NCBI GenBank assembly: GCA_021613535.1
Contig: CP075495.1
Coordinates: forward strand, 11,718,001-11,782,000
Direction of reading: 5' to 3'
DNA: 64,000 bases
Source: Adineta vaga
Taxonomy: Eukaryota > Rotifera
Shown piece by piece: positions 1 to 13,737 of the stretch; the first letter of the stretch is position 1; each line of letters begins with the position of its first letter. Below the pieces are notes generated by a model that saw only the letters and a program-made list of their open reading frames with translations, searched no databases and was not told the DNA's origin. Position numbers and translations under genes: made by a program.

Positions 1-3000
1 AAAATTTTACTTGTCCTTGTATAGCAAAATCAATAGCTTGATCAAACCGATGTTCATGCAATGCAATTTCACTCAAAAGAATGAAAGAACGTTTCTCACA
101 AACTTGATCATCATAAATCTAAATTAATAAGAAAGAAAAACAGACTTTTACTCAAAAGAATAAAAATCATTGATCTACTTTTGCTTGATTGAGAATTTCT
201 TGTAACATTTCTTTTGCTTCTTGAATAAAATTTAACTCAAATAATAAATTAGCAGTTTGTAACCAAATATTTCTTGCTATCAATTTATTTAATATTTGAC
301 GATCACCCGGTAAATCAGCGACTAAAGATTTCGCATCACTCGCCTATTTAAATTTAATTAAAACAAAATTGATTTTACAAATGAATTATCATACTTTATA
401 TCGCGATACAGACGATGAATATGCTGATGTTCCAAACGATCGTGTTTCACTTTTAAATCCAGCACTACCTAACGCTGATTTTAATAGTGCTTCGTCTTCA
501 CGTTGTTGAACAAGTAAATTTGTATAAATAATCATTTCAGTTCGAGATCTATTACAAATATTTATTTAATGAAAGCAATCATGAAAATATCTTACATAGA
601 TAGATCATCATCTCGAATCGTAAATGGACGTGCTAATTGACATACAGTTTGCATAGGTTCAAGAAGATTAAGTTCTTGACAAACTTGTTGAATTCTAAAT
701 AGAAAATATAAGAGTTTTCACACTAAAAACTGATTGTAGATATGAATGGATTGTTTACCGTAGTAGAACATAAGTGCGCATGGATGAATTTGGTAAAATA
801 ACTTGACTGATCAATCGCATAAAGCTAAGTACAGGTAAACTTAAATGATTGTAACCATATTCACGCAGAAGACGAACCAATATATCCAAATAATAAAAAG
901 ATAAAAGCTAAAATAGAACAAAAAATTTGTAAATATTTCATTTCATTTCGAAATGAGAATAGTTACTTACCGGTTTAGAAATTGTAGTTTTATTAAAACC
1001 TCGTTGATTTGATTGTGGTAATGTATATGTATGTAAAACTTCGTCAGATGGTACAAAAAGTGCCCATTCAGATGAACTTCGAGTTGTAGGTATATCGGGC
1101 AGAGTAGTCTTGGTATTCTTTAAATATGAACAGAAAAGATTCATTAGTTTTACCGTTTGGTAATTACATATAACTACTCACTGTCGGTGGTTTATCCACA
1201 CTTTTTCCAGTTGGTAACGGTGGTTGTTTCTTTTTCACTTCTGAAGCCGGTGGTGCTCCTTTTTGCTGTTGTTTTTTTCCTGCATCATCTGCAGTTGCCA
1301 AGGCTTCAGCAGCGGCTGCTTCTGCTTCTACATCTTTTGTAATATTATTACTATCTGATAAACCACACTAGAAATACAATCTATTTCTGCAACAAAATCT
1401 TTTGCTTTCTATTTTCACATTTTACCTGCCATAATCGAGTAAGAAGCCAATAAGCTTGTTGTAATAATGTTTGATATTCTGGTTGATTTCTACGAGTCAT
1501 ATAAGCAAGCAATATATGACAACGACAGAGATATTCAAGACGACGAATTTGAACGATATCACCAATAGATAAATCAGGTTGGATACGATCAGGAGCTAGA
1601 AAAAAAAGAGAACATCGTTTTCGCTTCGTTCAAATCATTCAAATTTGTCTTACGCGCAGGTTTTATTGATCCTGAATGAGGTTGATCAAACTCATCATCG
1701 TCATCTCTCTTTTGTGTTGTTCCATCTGAAGAATTAACTTGACCTAAATGTATAATTAATATAAATCTGTCGATCGATGGAATCAAATATTCACGTACTA
1801 TCAGTATCTTGTCCACTATTTGAAGTTTTATCGTCTTGTTTATATGCTTCTGGTGAAGTTAATAATAGATCAATTGTCCAATTAATTAAATCAATGACAT
1901 TATCAATAAAATATTCATTACTATATAACCAACTTGCAAATTCTAATATATAATCAATCTTTGTCCAATAATTATCTAAGCTCTATAAAAATCAAGAAGT
2001 TATTGGACTTTTATAAATATACAACGTATTTTTTACCTGTAATGTCGAAATAGCTTGTTGATAAGCATTTATAACATGATCTCTTTTTCTTGCCATAATT
2101 GCAACTTGTCTCCACATTTTAGCTAATGCTAATTCACCTTGTTCACGGAATTTAATCATATCTGTGCCTATTGATAAACCTAATTTTGATTTAATTAATA
2201 CACGATATTTATATAAAAGTAAACGATGTTGTGTTCGTGGTAAGACTTGTAGAGCACTATCAATAGCATCTAATGCTGAATGCCATGCATGTCGATCCAT
2301 ATAAATTTGAACAACAATACCATAGAGTGCTGAACGAATCTGAGCTTCTTCTTGTGGAACAAGAGAAGCATTTTGTAATGATGAATCATCGAGTGCATTG
2401 TTCTTTTTATTTCGTTGTGATAAGGGCTGTTTTTTTGGACGAAATCGATGTGCTGGATTGGTAAATTCTTCTTTCTAAATAGTTGAAAAATAAAGCAAAA
2501 GTGACGCGTTTAAAAATGAATTCTTTCAGTCCATTTATACCGTTTCACGATTATTTTGCATGGATACAATCGATTTAGGTGCTACTGTATTGATATGATG
2601 AATAAGTTCATTGATAGGATCTAATAAAAGTGATCGTTCTAGTTTTCGTTTAATGGACATTCGACAATTATTCCAGAAATGACGTGCCAAATGCATTGTT
2701 AAATCGTATAAATCAGCCTTTGATGAATAACTAAATGACACAAATTTCAATTTAATTAAACGTCAACAGGATATCGAAGAAGATCATTTGTTTTACCTTG
2801 CTGCTTCGACAAAAATTGCAAGTACTTCTTTTCGTTCTTGTTTTTGTCCAGTTTGTTGTTTAACTAAACATTCAGCATAAGCACCACATGCTCGACTAAC
2901 GTATTCATTAGCTAACGATAATTGAAATCTTTGGAAAAGAAAAGAAAATCAGATCATAGGGAAAAAATAGTGTTTTTCAAAAAGATATTACTTTTCCACT

Positions 3001-6000
3001 TTTCGTGTTTGAAATTCTGTTATTATTTCTAGAGTTTTATCTCGACAAAAAAGAGCTGTTTCGGTATCATTGGCTCGATTAGCAACTATAGCAAGACGAC
3101 ACCATAATTGCAATTCAATCAATGGATCACTCCATCCGCATTGATCAACAAATGTCACAGTCTAAATAAAGACATCATGTATCATCTTGTTCATAATGCA
3201 TTCTGCGATATTCTTTTAGAGATGTGCGCATTTTTATCAGCATCATTCGAATATAGTTTATATTCAAGTCATCTGATAAATTTGTTATATAGAATTACTA
3301 TTAATCTACAACTTGACGCGTACGTCTCTATGTCCAATCTTTATATGCATCTTATCATTACCAATAATGATTTGAAAATGCATAGCTTATCTTTGATTAT
3401 TTGAATTTGAAATATTTTGAAAGAAAGAAAAAACAATGCATTTTACCTGTTTTAAATTCATTCCTTCACTTGTACTGTTATAGCCACTTTCCAAACGTGA
3501 CAGCAAATCAACAGCCAATACAGCACGTGATAATGTATTCAAACTAGATGTACTCTCCTTAAAATAGAAAATTCAATTGTTATTTGTCATTCTTGTTTTC
3601 ATTTGGACTTACATCTTCTTCGCCAAAAATTGTTGGTATAGCTAATCGAACTGATTGTTGAAGTAATTGCTTCACAGTTACCCAGAGTTGTAAAAGTGTT
3701 TGACGATCTCGAATTGAAATTGAAAGAGGTTTAGCTACTTCTTCATTCGTTTGATTGATAGCATATTCACATACCTTCAATGAACATCAAGCAATTTAGT
3801 TTCTCTTATTCTAATCTACGAACGAACTTACATCGAGAGCTGCTCTATAGTCATCATTTTTCACTACTGTTGGTGGTAAGGCAGCAGCGACACTCATCGA
3901 TGTCGATAACTGTTTATCTCCTTTGCCTAGTTTTTTTGTTCCTGGTAAAGTTGGTTGAGGAATAGTCGTAGCGTCTGCATTCGGTGACGAACGTGTATCT
4001 TGAGTTGGTGATGATAACGGAGTAATATATGCATTAGCAAGTGATACACATAAATTGACTAGAAGAAGAATTTCACTATAATAACAATCAGATATGTAAT
4101 TGTTTAGAATAGAAGAATAAATTCAAGTAGAACGAACCGTTCAAAGCCAACTTTTCTTAGTCCATTGACAATTGTCGTTAATGGTTCAAGAACAAAACGT
4201 AATCGATTACTATAGAATAAGTGTCGTGTATAATTCCATAAATATTCGCCAGCACGACAAATAAGCCATGATTCATCAAGTAATTGACCGAGACTAGCAC
4301 CTGCTGCAAAATGAGTACAGGCACGAATAGATAGATGTTGAAGCCAAAGACTAAAATTAATGATAGCAATCAATCACAACGTACTGATGATGAACTTTCA
4401 AAAAATATTATCTATATTCCGATATCTAACCGTATTGACAATATACATTTCGAAATATTGTTCATTAGCTTCTGTTTTTATGATTACTATTATGAAAATT
4501 ACCAATAGTGTTTCCAATCATTATCTGATTCTTGCTGTGCTTGAACTCGTTGGGCTACTGGTACTGTTGGCATTGGTGGTCGTACAGGTGTATCAAATAA
4601 TTCAATACGACGTTCTCGTATAAATTCAATTTCAGCCTATCACAATTTCAAGACATTTAAAGAAAAGTTCATATCTCAAACATGTTTACCTCTCCAGCAA
4701 TAAAATGGATTTCTGCCAATAGACGAACAAGATCACGATGAAAAACGTTTGGTTCAGTCGAATTTTCCGGTACATTCAATAATGATCGACGTTGTTCAGT
4801 ATCATATAATAAACAAAAACGTGCTGCTACTCGACATACATCCCAGATTTCTTGTCTACGAGCCATCATTGTTAAATCAGCCCATAATTTTAATCTTAAT
4901 AATAAAAAAAGTCTCATAAACTATCAAATATAATAACCATATACTTTGATATTTTTACCTTTTATCTTGATTAGTTTCACCCATAGTACGTTCATAATGA
5001 GTAATATTCTGAATACATTTTTCATAATGATCAGCAAAACCTTTCAATTGTGCTGTTGGATTTGCACGCATTTTACCAATCGCTAAAATTCAAATTGATT
5101 GTTTATAATTAAATTCTTTTTTTTTCTCATAAGTTTTACCATTTGGATTTTCTGAATCAAGTACAACTTGAAATGCATCTTGTGCTAATAATAAACAAGC
5201 GTCAATTAATAGAGCACGTTGTTTATTTTTATTTCCACTCGCCGTTTTTCCCGCTTGCTCAATGATCATTCCAACACGATCATCAACATTTTCAGGAATT
5301 TTATATAATTCACCACGTAAATGAAGTCTTTCTAAGGCTAAATCAATACGATTAGAATACACTGCTGTATCATCCAATTGTTTAGCCTATTGAAAAGAAT
5401 TTTCGTAATATTTCAATAATAAAACATCATAGAAATATTTACTTTAAGTAAATTCGTTCTTGCTGAATCGAGTTGTTCAATATCTTCTTCGATTTTGGCT
5501 AATTCAAAATGAGCTTGACTTCGCAGTAACCAATTCAAACTATATACATATGCATTAATTCCTTAAGAGAATAACATCGAAATGAAATGACAAACCTTTG
5601 TATACGTTCAAGTGTATTCACAAGTGTTGTTAATGGTCTTCGAATTTTTCCACGAAGATTATTTTGCAATAGTGGTAAACATAGATTCCAAAGAATAATA
5701 CAACCTGTTTGAATTAAATCAAATTGTCCAGTTCGTACCAAAGATTCAACAGTTTCTTCTGTTAAGTCAATTGCTCGAATACGTATCTAAGATGTCATAT
5801 ACAACCGAATTTGGTTTGTAGAATGAACAAATAGAAAGATTTCTTACATCAACTAAACTTTTACTATATAATTCTTCATTTTCTCCTAAACTTTTCACCA
5901 TGTATTCTGCTTGTAATAATCGTACTTCGAGAAGATATTCTGGTTCCTTGAAATAGAAAGGAATATGAAATTTATGGTTTTTTTCTATTCGATCATCAAT

Positions 6001-7509
6001 CATTTACTTTTAAACGAATATTAGCAAGTTCATCAAGAATAACTTTAGTTAAATCAGTATAATGAAGTAATAGCGACAAACGACCCGCTTCAACTAATAA
6101 ACGATGTCTAGAAAAGAAAAAAACTAATCAAATCTCTATGTCTTTTCTTAACGATTTCATTACTTTTCATAGGATGTTAATGATTTGCCTAATTGAGTAA
6201 TATCATGATCACGTGGAGTTGCATTCTTCGTTGTTTTACCGATAGCTCGTAATTGTGATGCAAGAATTTGATTATAAATTTTTCTTAAATTTTCATTTGT
6301 TTCATTTTTTATATTATTTTGCACAATCTCTCTAAGAAAATAAAGATATTTTCAAATAAATTCCAGACAAAAAGAAACATTTATTAACCTATGAATTGTT
6401 GCTAATTCAATAAGTAATCGTTTGAATAAAGATGATGGATCAGTATTTGATGCATAGGATAAAAGATCATCTTTTTCTAGAACATCGTGTACAGTCTGAA
6501 AAGGATAAAGAAATCAAATCATAGTTCTATTTTCCATTCAAATCTTACGAGAAATTGTAGAACATTCGGAAGAAGTGCAAGCTGATGTTTGCGACATAAT
6601 TGTAATAATTCATTACTAACATCTCGAGCATTTTCCATATTATTTGCATCCATATAACATCGAACAAGTTCACTTTAATTATATATATATATTTATATAT
6701 GATGAAAAGAATATTCAAAGGACATACAAAAGAAGTTGTGCTTGCCATGAAAAATCTTGTTCATCTTCGAGGTTTTTTAATGCATCAATTACTTGTTGAA
6801 AACTTTCGCAGAGATATTTCCGAAACCCATCACGAAAGAATGGTCGAATATAATTCAAATATATAACAGATGCATTGTAAACTAAGAATTGATATCTTAA
6901 AAAGAAGGAAAAGAAATATTTATTCTCTCGATCAAAAATCTAAAATATTGACATACCTTGGAGATGCTGAAGCAAAAGTAAGACATTTTTGTAAGAATGG
7001 TATCGCATTATTTAAAGAAGTCTAACAATTAAAATGAAGAAGATTTTCTATCAATGATTTATTTAGTTCAAAATAATTTACAAAATCAAGAGCAGTTTTT
7101 GGCATATATAATCGAAATTGACATAGATATGCTCGGCCAACAAATTGACTTTTAACTGGACTTGAGGAAAAAAACATTTGAAGACATTCATCAGCTATCG
7201 AATTAGCATTTAACTATAAAGAATTATGGGTTATTGTTCATTTTTTGTTACATTAGATGAAAAAGTTTAGATCTTACATCAAGTGCACTTTCGGCTAATA
7301 AAACATAAATATCTTGTCCAATTGTATCTTTACCTTGAGCGAGATTAATTTGAAAATTTTGTTTTAATTTATGAAATGCATCCGTTAAAAGTTTAATGTC
7401 TATAAAGTTCAAATAAATGAATGAAAGATCAAATAAGAAACAAAATATTCAAACAGACCACTTTGTTCAGTACCAGATACAACCAGCCGACGAATTTGGG
7501 CATCCATGG
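1..7509 (-). CDS. CFAP46: CFAP46, cilia- and flagella-associated protein 46 (N-terminal part; gene continues past the window edge)
   Basis: TPR-rich protein of the C1d projection of the ciliary central apparatus. The first exon (7459-7509) opens with MDAQIRRLVVSGTEQS and is followed by about twenty exons separated by introns of about 50-60 nt, seen on the plus strand as CT...AC blocks. The order of recognisable pieces fits the family: helical N-terminus, then a segment containing YQFLVYNASVIYLNYIRPFF near 6.85 kb, then many TPR-like helical pairs, and around 2.0-2.3 kb the block LPRTQHRLLLYKYRVLIKSKLG. No stop closes the protein inside the window. Human CFAP46 is about 2,700 residues, so the C-terminal quarter or so is probably missing. 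The start is fixed by the first exon; nothing upstream reads in frame. Assignment is from remembered family similarity; CFAP54, also of C1d, is the alternative. The next gene is divergent, 1.15 kb away. Confidence 0.75.
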
Positions 7510-8663
7510 ATTAATTAATTGTTTTAGGAAATGGATTATTGTTTTATTTCTTTGAAATTAAATTTCGATGGACAATAATCAATTGGTTCTAACAATCGAC
7601 ATTTAAAAAAAAGTTACTCCGGAGAATCCTCTCAGTAATAATGCATTCATTAACGACATCTTTCGCATAACTTCTCTGTACTTTATTTACTAGCACTATT
7701 CTTGATTTATCAATCTCAAGATGAAGAAATCAAGAAATATACCTAGCAAACATGTGTATTATATATCATTAAAATTTATTATACTTTGATGATCAGCTAG
7801 TACAATGAGATTGTTGTACATAAGAAGTGTTTTATAACTGATGTATGATACGAACTTATAACATAACTTTGTTAAGTAACAATACAATTGAATATTGTAT
7901 TGTATTTCTTTCTTTTTCACGACACCACATTTATAGATACTTCACATTTATCATCGATATTCTTCAAATATGCATATTTTGTCCAGATTTCTAGTACATT
8001 ATTTGCTCTTTCTCTACCTAGAACTGATAATTTCAAAACAATTCCGTATCATATAAAGGATTGAATCGTAATGTATGAGTAATACGTTCGATATTTACAA
8101 CATATGCGACCATTTTATACACTTATCAGTTAGTTTAAAATCTTTGCAGAATCATTCAGAAAATAAATGAATAATCTGAATTGGTTTCTGTTAAATACAT
8201 TATGTATATATTTATATATGACATAAGATTGAACGGTATCACTCAGTAAACTCTAATCGATAAGAGACCGATGTATTTATATTGAAAATATAAAATGTCA
8301 CACATATGACATCAGCATTCCACTCTTTCGCATAGCATCATCGATCAATTAACAGTTATAAAACAATAAAAAAAAGTTATACAATATCATCTTATGATAT
8401 ATACTTATCAGTATTTTAGGCATAAAATACAAAAAATAGTCTTTTTGGATGAATAATAATAACGGTACAAATAGTCACAATGTCGATCATTACAATATTT
8501 TTCATAAAGTATCGAAAAAAAAACATTCTTGAATATTGAAGATTGTTTTTCATAAATGTACAAAGACTTTTTTTAATCAACTTATCCTCTGTACTATTCT
8601 AATTATTTGTAGACGACATAATTCTTTACTTTGTTAGATTATCCGTTTGAAAAACGTAGATAA
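7510..8663. other. Intergenic, divergent promoter region
   Basis: AT-rich spacer between CFAP46 (minus) and the first exchanger gene (plus). I see no open frame of note, no RNA gene and no clear repeat. It must hold the promoters of both genes, but no core element can be singled out. Confidence 0.5.
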
Positions 8664-10520
8664 ATGGTTGTACTTTTTGAAAATCCACGTGCTCTTCCTG
8701 TAGCCACATTTCTTATGCAAGTGTTCATTACCTTGGTCGTCTGTAAAATTCTTGCTAAACTACTTTCCTATATTCGACAACCACAAGTTATTGGACAGAT
8801 CATTGCCGGCATCATCTTTGGTCCATCTGTTCTTGGTAATTAAATAGACTTATACTATTTAAGCTTTTTTGATTGTTGAATAGGTAATATTCCTGCATGG
8901 ACTAATGCCATATGGCCAGAAGAAAGCCTTGACGCATTCAAACTAATTGCTAATTTGGGCTTGATCTTCTTTATGTTTTTTCTTGGAATTGAACTTGATC
9001 TTGATCAGATTAAACGAAGTTGGAAAGTAACAATACCTATTGCTGTTGTCAGTATAGTTATTCCTGGTAAGTTCATATTACAGATTTAACGGAAAGATAG
9101 GACTAACGACTTCTTATCCCTATATTTAGTGGGTATTGGTTGTGCAGTATCTATATGGTTGTATGAATTTAATGAGAATTTACATAAAAGTGAAATTGCA
9201 TTTATTCTTTTCATTGGTAATGACATATACTGTTTTCATTGCTGTTGATATACATTCTCTTCTTCATTAGGTTCTGGCTTCGGTTTTTCTGCTTTTCCTG
9301 TTCTCGCAACACTACTCAATGCTATGGATCTATTGAATAAACCGATTGGTATTCAAACTATTTCGTTAGCAGCAGTTGAAGATATAGTTGTGTGGGTCAT
9401 ACTAGCTGTTGCTAGTGCTTTCTCATCGGGTGGTTCAGCATTACAAGGTCTTTATACATTATTATTGACATTAGCTTTCATAGGAATAATGATATTTATC
9501 ATTCGACCAATACTAAAATGGATTCATGGATGTTATCTTCGACGAGAAGACGATACTAATGTCTATTTAGTTGTTGGTTGTTTTCTCTTACTTCTTATTG
9601 CATCATTCACGACAGAAGTGATGGGTGAGTCAAAGAACCTATTTTATCTATATCGACACGTTGATTTATCTAGGTATTCATGCTTTTTTTGGTGCATTCA
9701 TCAGTGGATTGTGTATACCTCGTAGAGGTGAACTATCTGACTTTTTAGCTATTCGTATAGAACTGATCATTGTCGAATTTTTTTTACCGTAAGTGTTCAA
9801 TTGGTATCAAACTATTTACGTGTGGTGTAATATCTGTTATTTAGTCTTTACTTTGCCAACAGTGGACTACATACACAATTAAATTTATTAAATACAGGTA
9901 ATGTATGGTGGATTCTTGTTGTTCTTATTCTTATGGCTTCAACAGCAAAAATTGTTCCTGTCACACTTGTCTCAAAACTTTGTTCAAAAAAGCCATGGTT
10001 TTATTGTTTATCGATTGGAGTGTTGATGAATACTCGTGGTATTGTTCAACTAGTTGTATTAAATATTGGTGTTGAACTTGGTGTAATTTCTCCAAAGATC
10101 TTTGCTATCTTTGTTCTAATGGCAACTATATTAACACTTTTTACATCACCGATATTATCTGTATTGTATCGTAAAAACTATGATATACGAAAATTATCTG
10201 TTCCTAATATTGCCGGAGAACTACGACATGTTCGCGAAGAAGAAAGAGATGCAAGCGAATCGAACGATGATTTGAATCATATTGAAACAATTTCAGGTGG
10301 TGATGTCGGTTATAATCCAGCTAAACGTAGTTCGATTAAATCAAGACGAAAATCATCAACAATCCCGCCCACACATTCTGCAATGGTGACTTTCGATGAC
10401 CATGTTAACTACGCAGACATTGATATAGATGCCATTGAACGAGATTCCGTAGATGATTATAATATTGTAAGAATAGCAACAAGTAGTCCGCGTCGATCTA
10501 TATGTATGACACGATTCTAA
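8664..10520 (+). CDS. CPA2-family cation/proton antiporter, copy 1 (intact)
   Basis: Membrane antiporter exchanging monovalent cations (K+ or Na+) for protons, of the KefB/CHX-like Na+/H+ exchanger group. Six exons (8664-8835, 8884-9066, 9130-9216, 9271-9624, 9674-9788, 9845-10520) join in frame to 528 residues. Residues 1-430 hold about twelve hydrophobic helices, including QPQVIGQIIAGIIFGPSVLG in the first third, GLIFFMFFLGIELDLDQI and LAAVEDIVVWVILAVASAF; the last carries the acidic residue expected in the ion-binding helix. From about residue 430 a hydrophilic cytoplasmic tail is rich in Ser, Asp and Arg and ends MTRF. Introns are 47-63 nt. A near-duplicate lies downstream in the same orientation. 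Plants, fungi and bacteria have close relatives and animals few, so transfer is possible but unproven. Substrate cannot be told from sequence. Confidence 0.85.
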
Positions 10521-11264
10521 TAAACATACTACTTGACGCTTCTATTTCGCCAATTATGTGAAAATATATATTCAAACACTAAATTTAAGGATCAAGTACC
10601 TCTTTGAATATTTTATCTGAGCGAATGCGTAAGTTGTTCGGTAGACATATTCTCAAAAGGTTTATTGAAAAACGTTTATCTTTGTCATGTAGTAATAAAA
10701 AATATAAAAAAATATTGCCTGAAAGTGTGATATTTGAAAACTTTTCGAAAGAAAACAATAAAATAAACATAACATTGATCGAATTCAATAAGCATTATAT
10801 CACTTCATACTGCGCAATTATTGTTTAATTAAATGTTTATAATAATTATTATTTTTATAGAGTTTTCGATAACATCAGTGACCTTTCTGTTTCTCTTTCC
10901 TTGCATTCTCTGCATACTGAACATTTCTCATTTGTAAATATGCAATATTCCAATATGAATAAAATTTCATGTTCTATAACATGTAGAGACAAATTGTTAA
11001 TTATTGAAACCATTTATATATAATTGTGCAAAATATCAGACGATATTTTTATCCAGGATTTCTCTACTAAAACATAGACTATAGCATTTTTCTACCCTAT
11101 ACTTTATAGTACATACAGGGTGAGGGTGTCATGCCAATTGCTTTTACATATCATCATCATTATTCATAGTTATTGATTTACGCTCGAAGGGAAAAAGTCA
11201 TTTCGATATAAAGAAGAAACTCCCATCTGCGCAATTTCATTACAGTTGTTGAATCGAATCCATT
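10521..11264 (+). other. Spacer between the two exchanger copies
   Basis: AT-rich, 744 bp. Short open frames on both strands at 10585-10828 overlap each other antisense and look like chance. An acceptor-like TTACAG lies 20 bp before the copy 2 start codon and could receive a spliced leader. Confidence 0.4.
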
Positions 11265-13151
11265 ATGGTTGTTTTATTTGAAGATCCTAGACATCTTCCG
11301 TTTGCAACATTTCTTATGCAAGTGTTCATTACCTTGGTCGTCTGTAAAATTCTTGCTAAACTACTTTCCTATATTCGACAACCACAAGTTATTGGACAGA
11401 TCATTGCCGGCATCATCTTTGGTCCATCTGTTCTTGGTAAATAAATAGACTAATACTATTTAAGCTTTTTTGATTGTTGAATAGGTAATATTCCTGCATG
11501 GACTAATGTCGTATGGCCTGAATCAAGTCTTAAAACATTTCAACTAATTGCTAATTTGGGTTTGATCTTCTTTATGTTTTTTCTTGGACTTGAACTTGAT
11601 CTTGATCAGATTAAACGAAGTTGGAAAATAACAATACCTGTAGCGATAGCAAGTGTAATTATTCCTGGTAAATGCTTAGATAGAATATCACCTGTTTTTT
11701 TTAAAATTAAACTAAAGAAACACACAAGGACGTGATTGTCACATGTCTATACGTATATCTTTAGTTGGACTTGGTTGTGCTGTATCCCTATGGCTTTATG
11801 AAGATAACGAAGGTTTACATACGAGTAAAATAGCTTTTATTCTTTTTATCGGTAATGACATATACTGTTTTCATTTCTATTGATATACATTCTCTTTTTC
11901 ATTAGGTTCTGGCTTCGGTTTTTCTGCTTTTCCTGTTCTTGCAACATACTCAATGCCATGAATCTATTGAATAAACCGATTGGTATTCAAACTATTTCGT
12001 TAGCAGCAGTTGAAGATATAGTTGTGTGGGTCATACTAGCTGTTGCTAGTGCTTTCTCATCGGGTGGTTCAGCATTACAAGGTCTTTATACATTATTATT
12101 GACATTAGCTTTCATAGGAATAATGATATTTATCATTCGACCAATACTAAAATGGATTCATGGATGTTATCTTCGACGAGAAGACGATACCAATGTCTAT
12201 TTAGTTGTTGGTTGTTTTCTCTTACTTCTTATTGCATCATTCACGACAGAAGTGATGGGTGAGTCAAAGAACCTATTTTATCTATATCGACACGTTGATT
12301 TATCTAGGTATTCATGCTTTTTTTGGTGCATTCATCAGTGGATTAGTGTATACCTCGTAGAGGTGAACTATCTGACTTTTTAGCTGTACGAATTCAACTG
12401 ATCATTGTCGAATTTTTTCTTCCGTATGTTATTGACTTGTACTCTAGCATCTATCTGTTGGAACTAATCTTTTTTTTGTAGCCTATACTTCGCCAACAGT
12501 GGACTACATACACACTTAAATTTATTAAATTCAGGTAAAGCGTGGTGGATGCTTGTTGTACTTATTCTTATGGCTTCAACAGCAAAAATTGTTCCTGTCA
12601 CACTTGTCTCAAAACTTTGTTCAAAAAAGCCATGGTTTTATTGTTTATCGATTGGAGTGTTGATGAATACTCGTGGTATTGTTCAACTAGTTGTATTAAA
12701 TATTGGTGTTGAACTTGGTGTAATTTCTCCAAAGATCTTTGCTATCTTTGTTCTAATGGCAACTATATTAACATTTTTAACATCACCGATATTATCTGTT
12801 CTTTATCAAAAGAGTTACGATGCAAAAAAATCATCAACACCCAATGTTCCAGAAGAGCTGCGGAATATTCCTACAATAGCAATACGCACACCAGCATCAA
12901 GTGAGAAAAATAGTTATGCTGAAACACTATCGAATGGTCGTGTGAATTCTGGATTACTGAAGCATAATACAATTGAATCAATGAAAAAGTTATCAGTTGA
13001 TCTGCTTCCACAGTCCTCATCGGTAGTATTTGATAATCGAATAAGTTATATTGAAATTAATCCACATCGAACTGATGAAAATTATTATGAAGATTCATCA
13101 GATGAAGTACAAGATACGATTAGTCGTTCCATGAATATGACAAGGTTCTAG
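11265..13151 (+). pseudogene. CPA2-family cation/proton antiporter, copy 2 (two single-base frame breaks)
   Basis: Same six-exon structure as copy 1; the start reads MVVLFEDPRHLPFATF. Two breaks separate it from a full reading frame. At 11946-11948 one base is missing relative to copy 1 (copy 1 reads ACACTACTC, copy 2 ACATACTC), giving a stop after about five codons. Near 12345 one base is extra (GGATTAGTG against GGATTGTG), also leading to a stop. All splice sites, the final exon (membrane core from about 12549 plus tail) and the MTRF terminus are otherwise intact. The tail differs strongly from copy 1, while parts of the core are almost identical in DNA including an intron. So this is either a recent pseudogene or a functional paralogue misread at two bases. 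If the indels are errors, the role is as for copy 1. Confidence 0.75.
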
Positions 13152-13524
13152 ACTACAACTGAACTGATATTTTCATCATATGATACAAAGTTATTAAACC
13201 TATGCTGTTGTTCATTAGTTACTATGTTAGTATTCCATTTTATAAAACAAAAGTAATATGACGATCTATGTTTGTGAAAAAAAAAGATTATAAAAAATTA
13301 TATTTATGCACTAATATAATAAGAGATTATTTTAGAATTTATCCATCTGGAGACTACTATAAGATTAAGTTTGGCAGATAATTGAATCTAATGCTTTGAA
13401 TGAAGTTCTTTATTCCTGAATAGTATCGAATTTTTAAGAATAAAAAGTATTGTTCAATATTTATATTTGACTATCATGCATATAATAAATATTCAAAATT
13501 TTATTACAACTAATAGTAAATATA
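13152..13524. other. Intergenic, AT-rich
   Basis: 3' flank of exchanger copy 2. No feature recognised apart from A/T runs near 13280. Confidence 0.4.
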
Positions 13525-13737
13525 TCATAAAATTGTACAAGCACGAGATCTAACTATTGTTTCTTGTTGACCAAAAGGTATGTGTGTAAGAGAAATATCA
13601 ACTGTAGTGTCGTTCGATGATTTGATCATATCCATTCTTTGATATTTTAAAAAGATTGCTCGAGCTGCATCTTGGAATCGAAAATTGTCATAATTATCAT
13701 TATTTCGACTGTTCGTTTTATTGATTCCATCATTCAT
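13525..13737 (-). CDS. Small hypothetical protein with a C-terminal CaaX box
   Basis: Open frame of 70 codons on the minus strand. The product is hydrophilic, Asn/Asp-rich in residues 1-22, then contains FRFQDAARAIFLKY and ends in Cys-Thr-Ile-Leu, a CaaX signature. A terminal Leu predicts geranylgeranylation and so a membrane-attached product. In-frame TGA codons lie just upstream (ATGA repeats), so the ORF starts at 13737 or is a terminal exon with an acceptor inside it (an AACAG lies about 30 nt into the frame). It does not look like a G-gamma or a Ras protein. It lies opposite in strand to both neighbours. Function unknown; it could be a chance frame. Confidence 0.35.
   Translation of the reverse strand: MNDGINKTNSRNNDNYDNFRFQDAARAIFLKYQRMDMIKSSNDTTVDISLTHIPFGQQETIVRSRACTIL

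Noticed and set aside
10585-10828. Opposed short frames between the exchanger copies
   Set aside because: They are complementary readings of the same AT-rich DNA; no family features.
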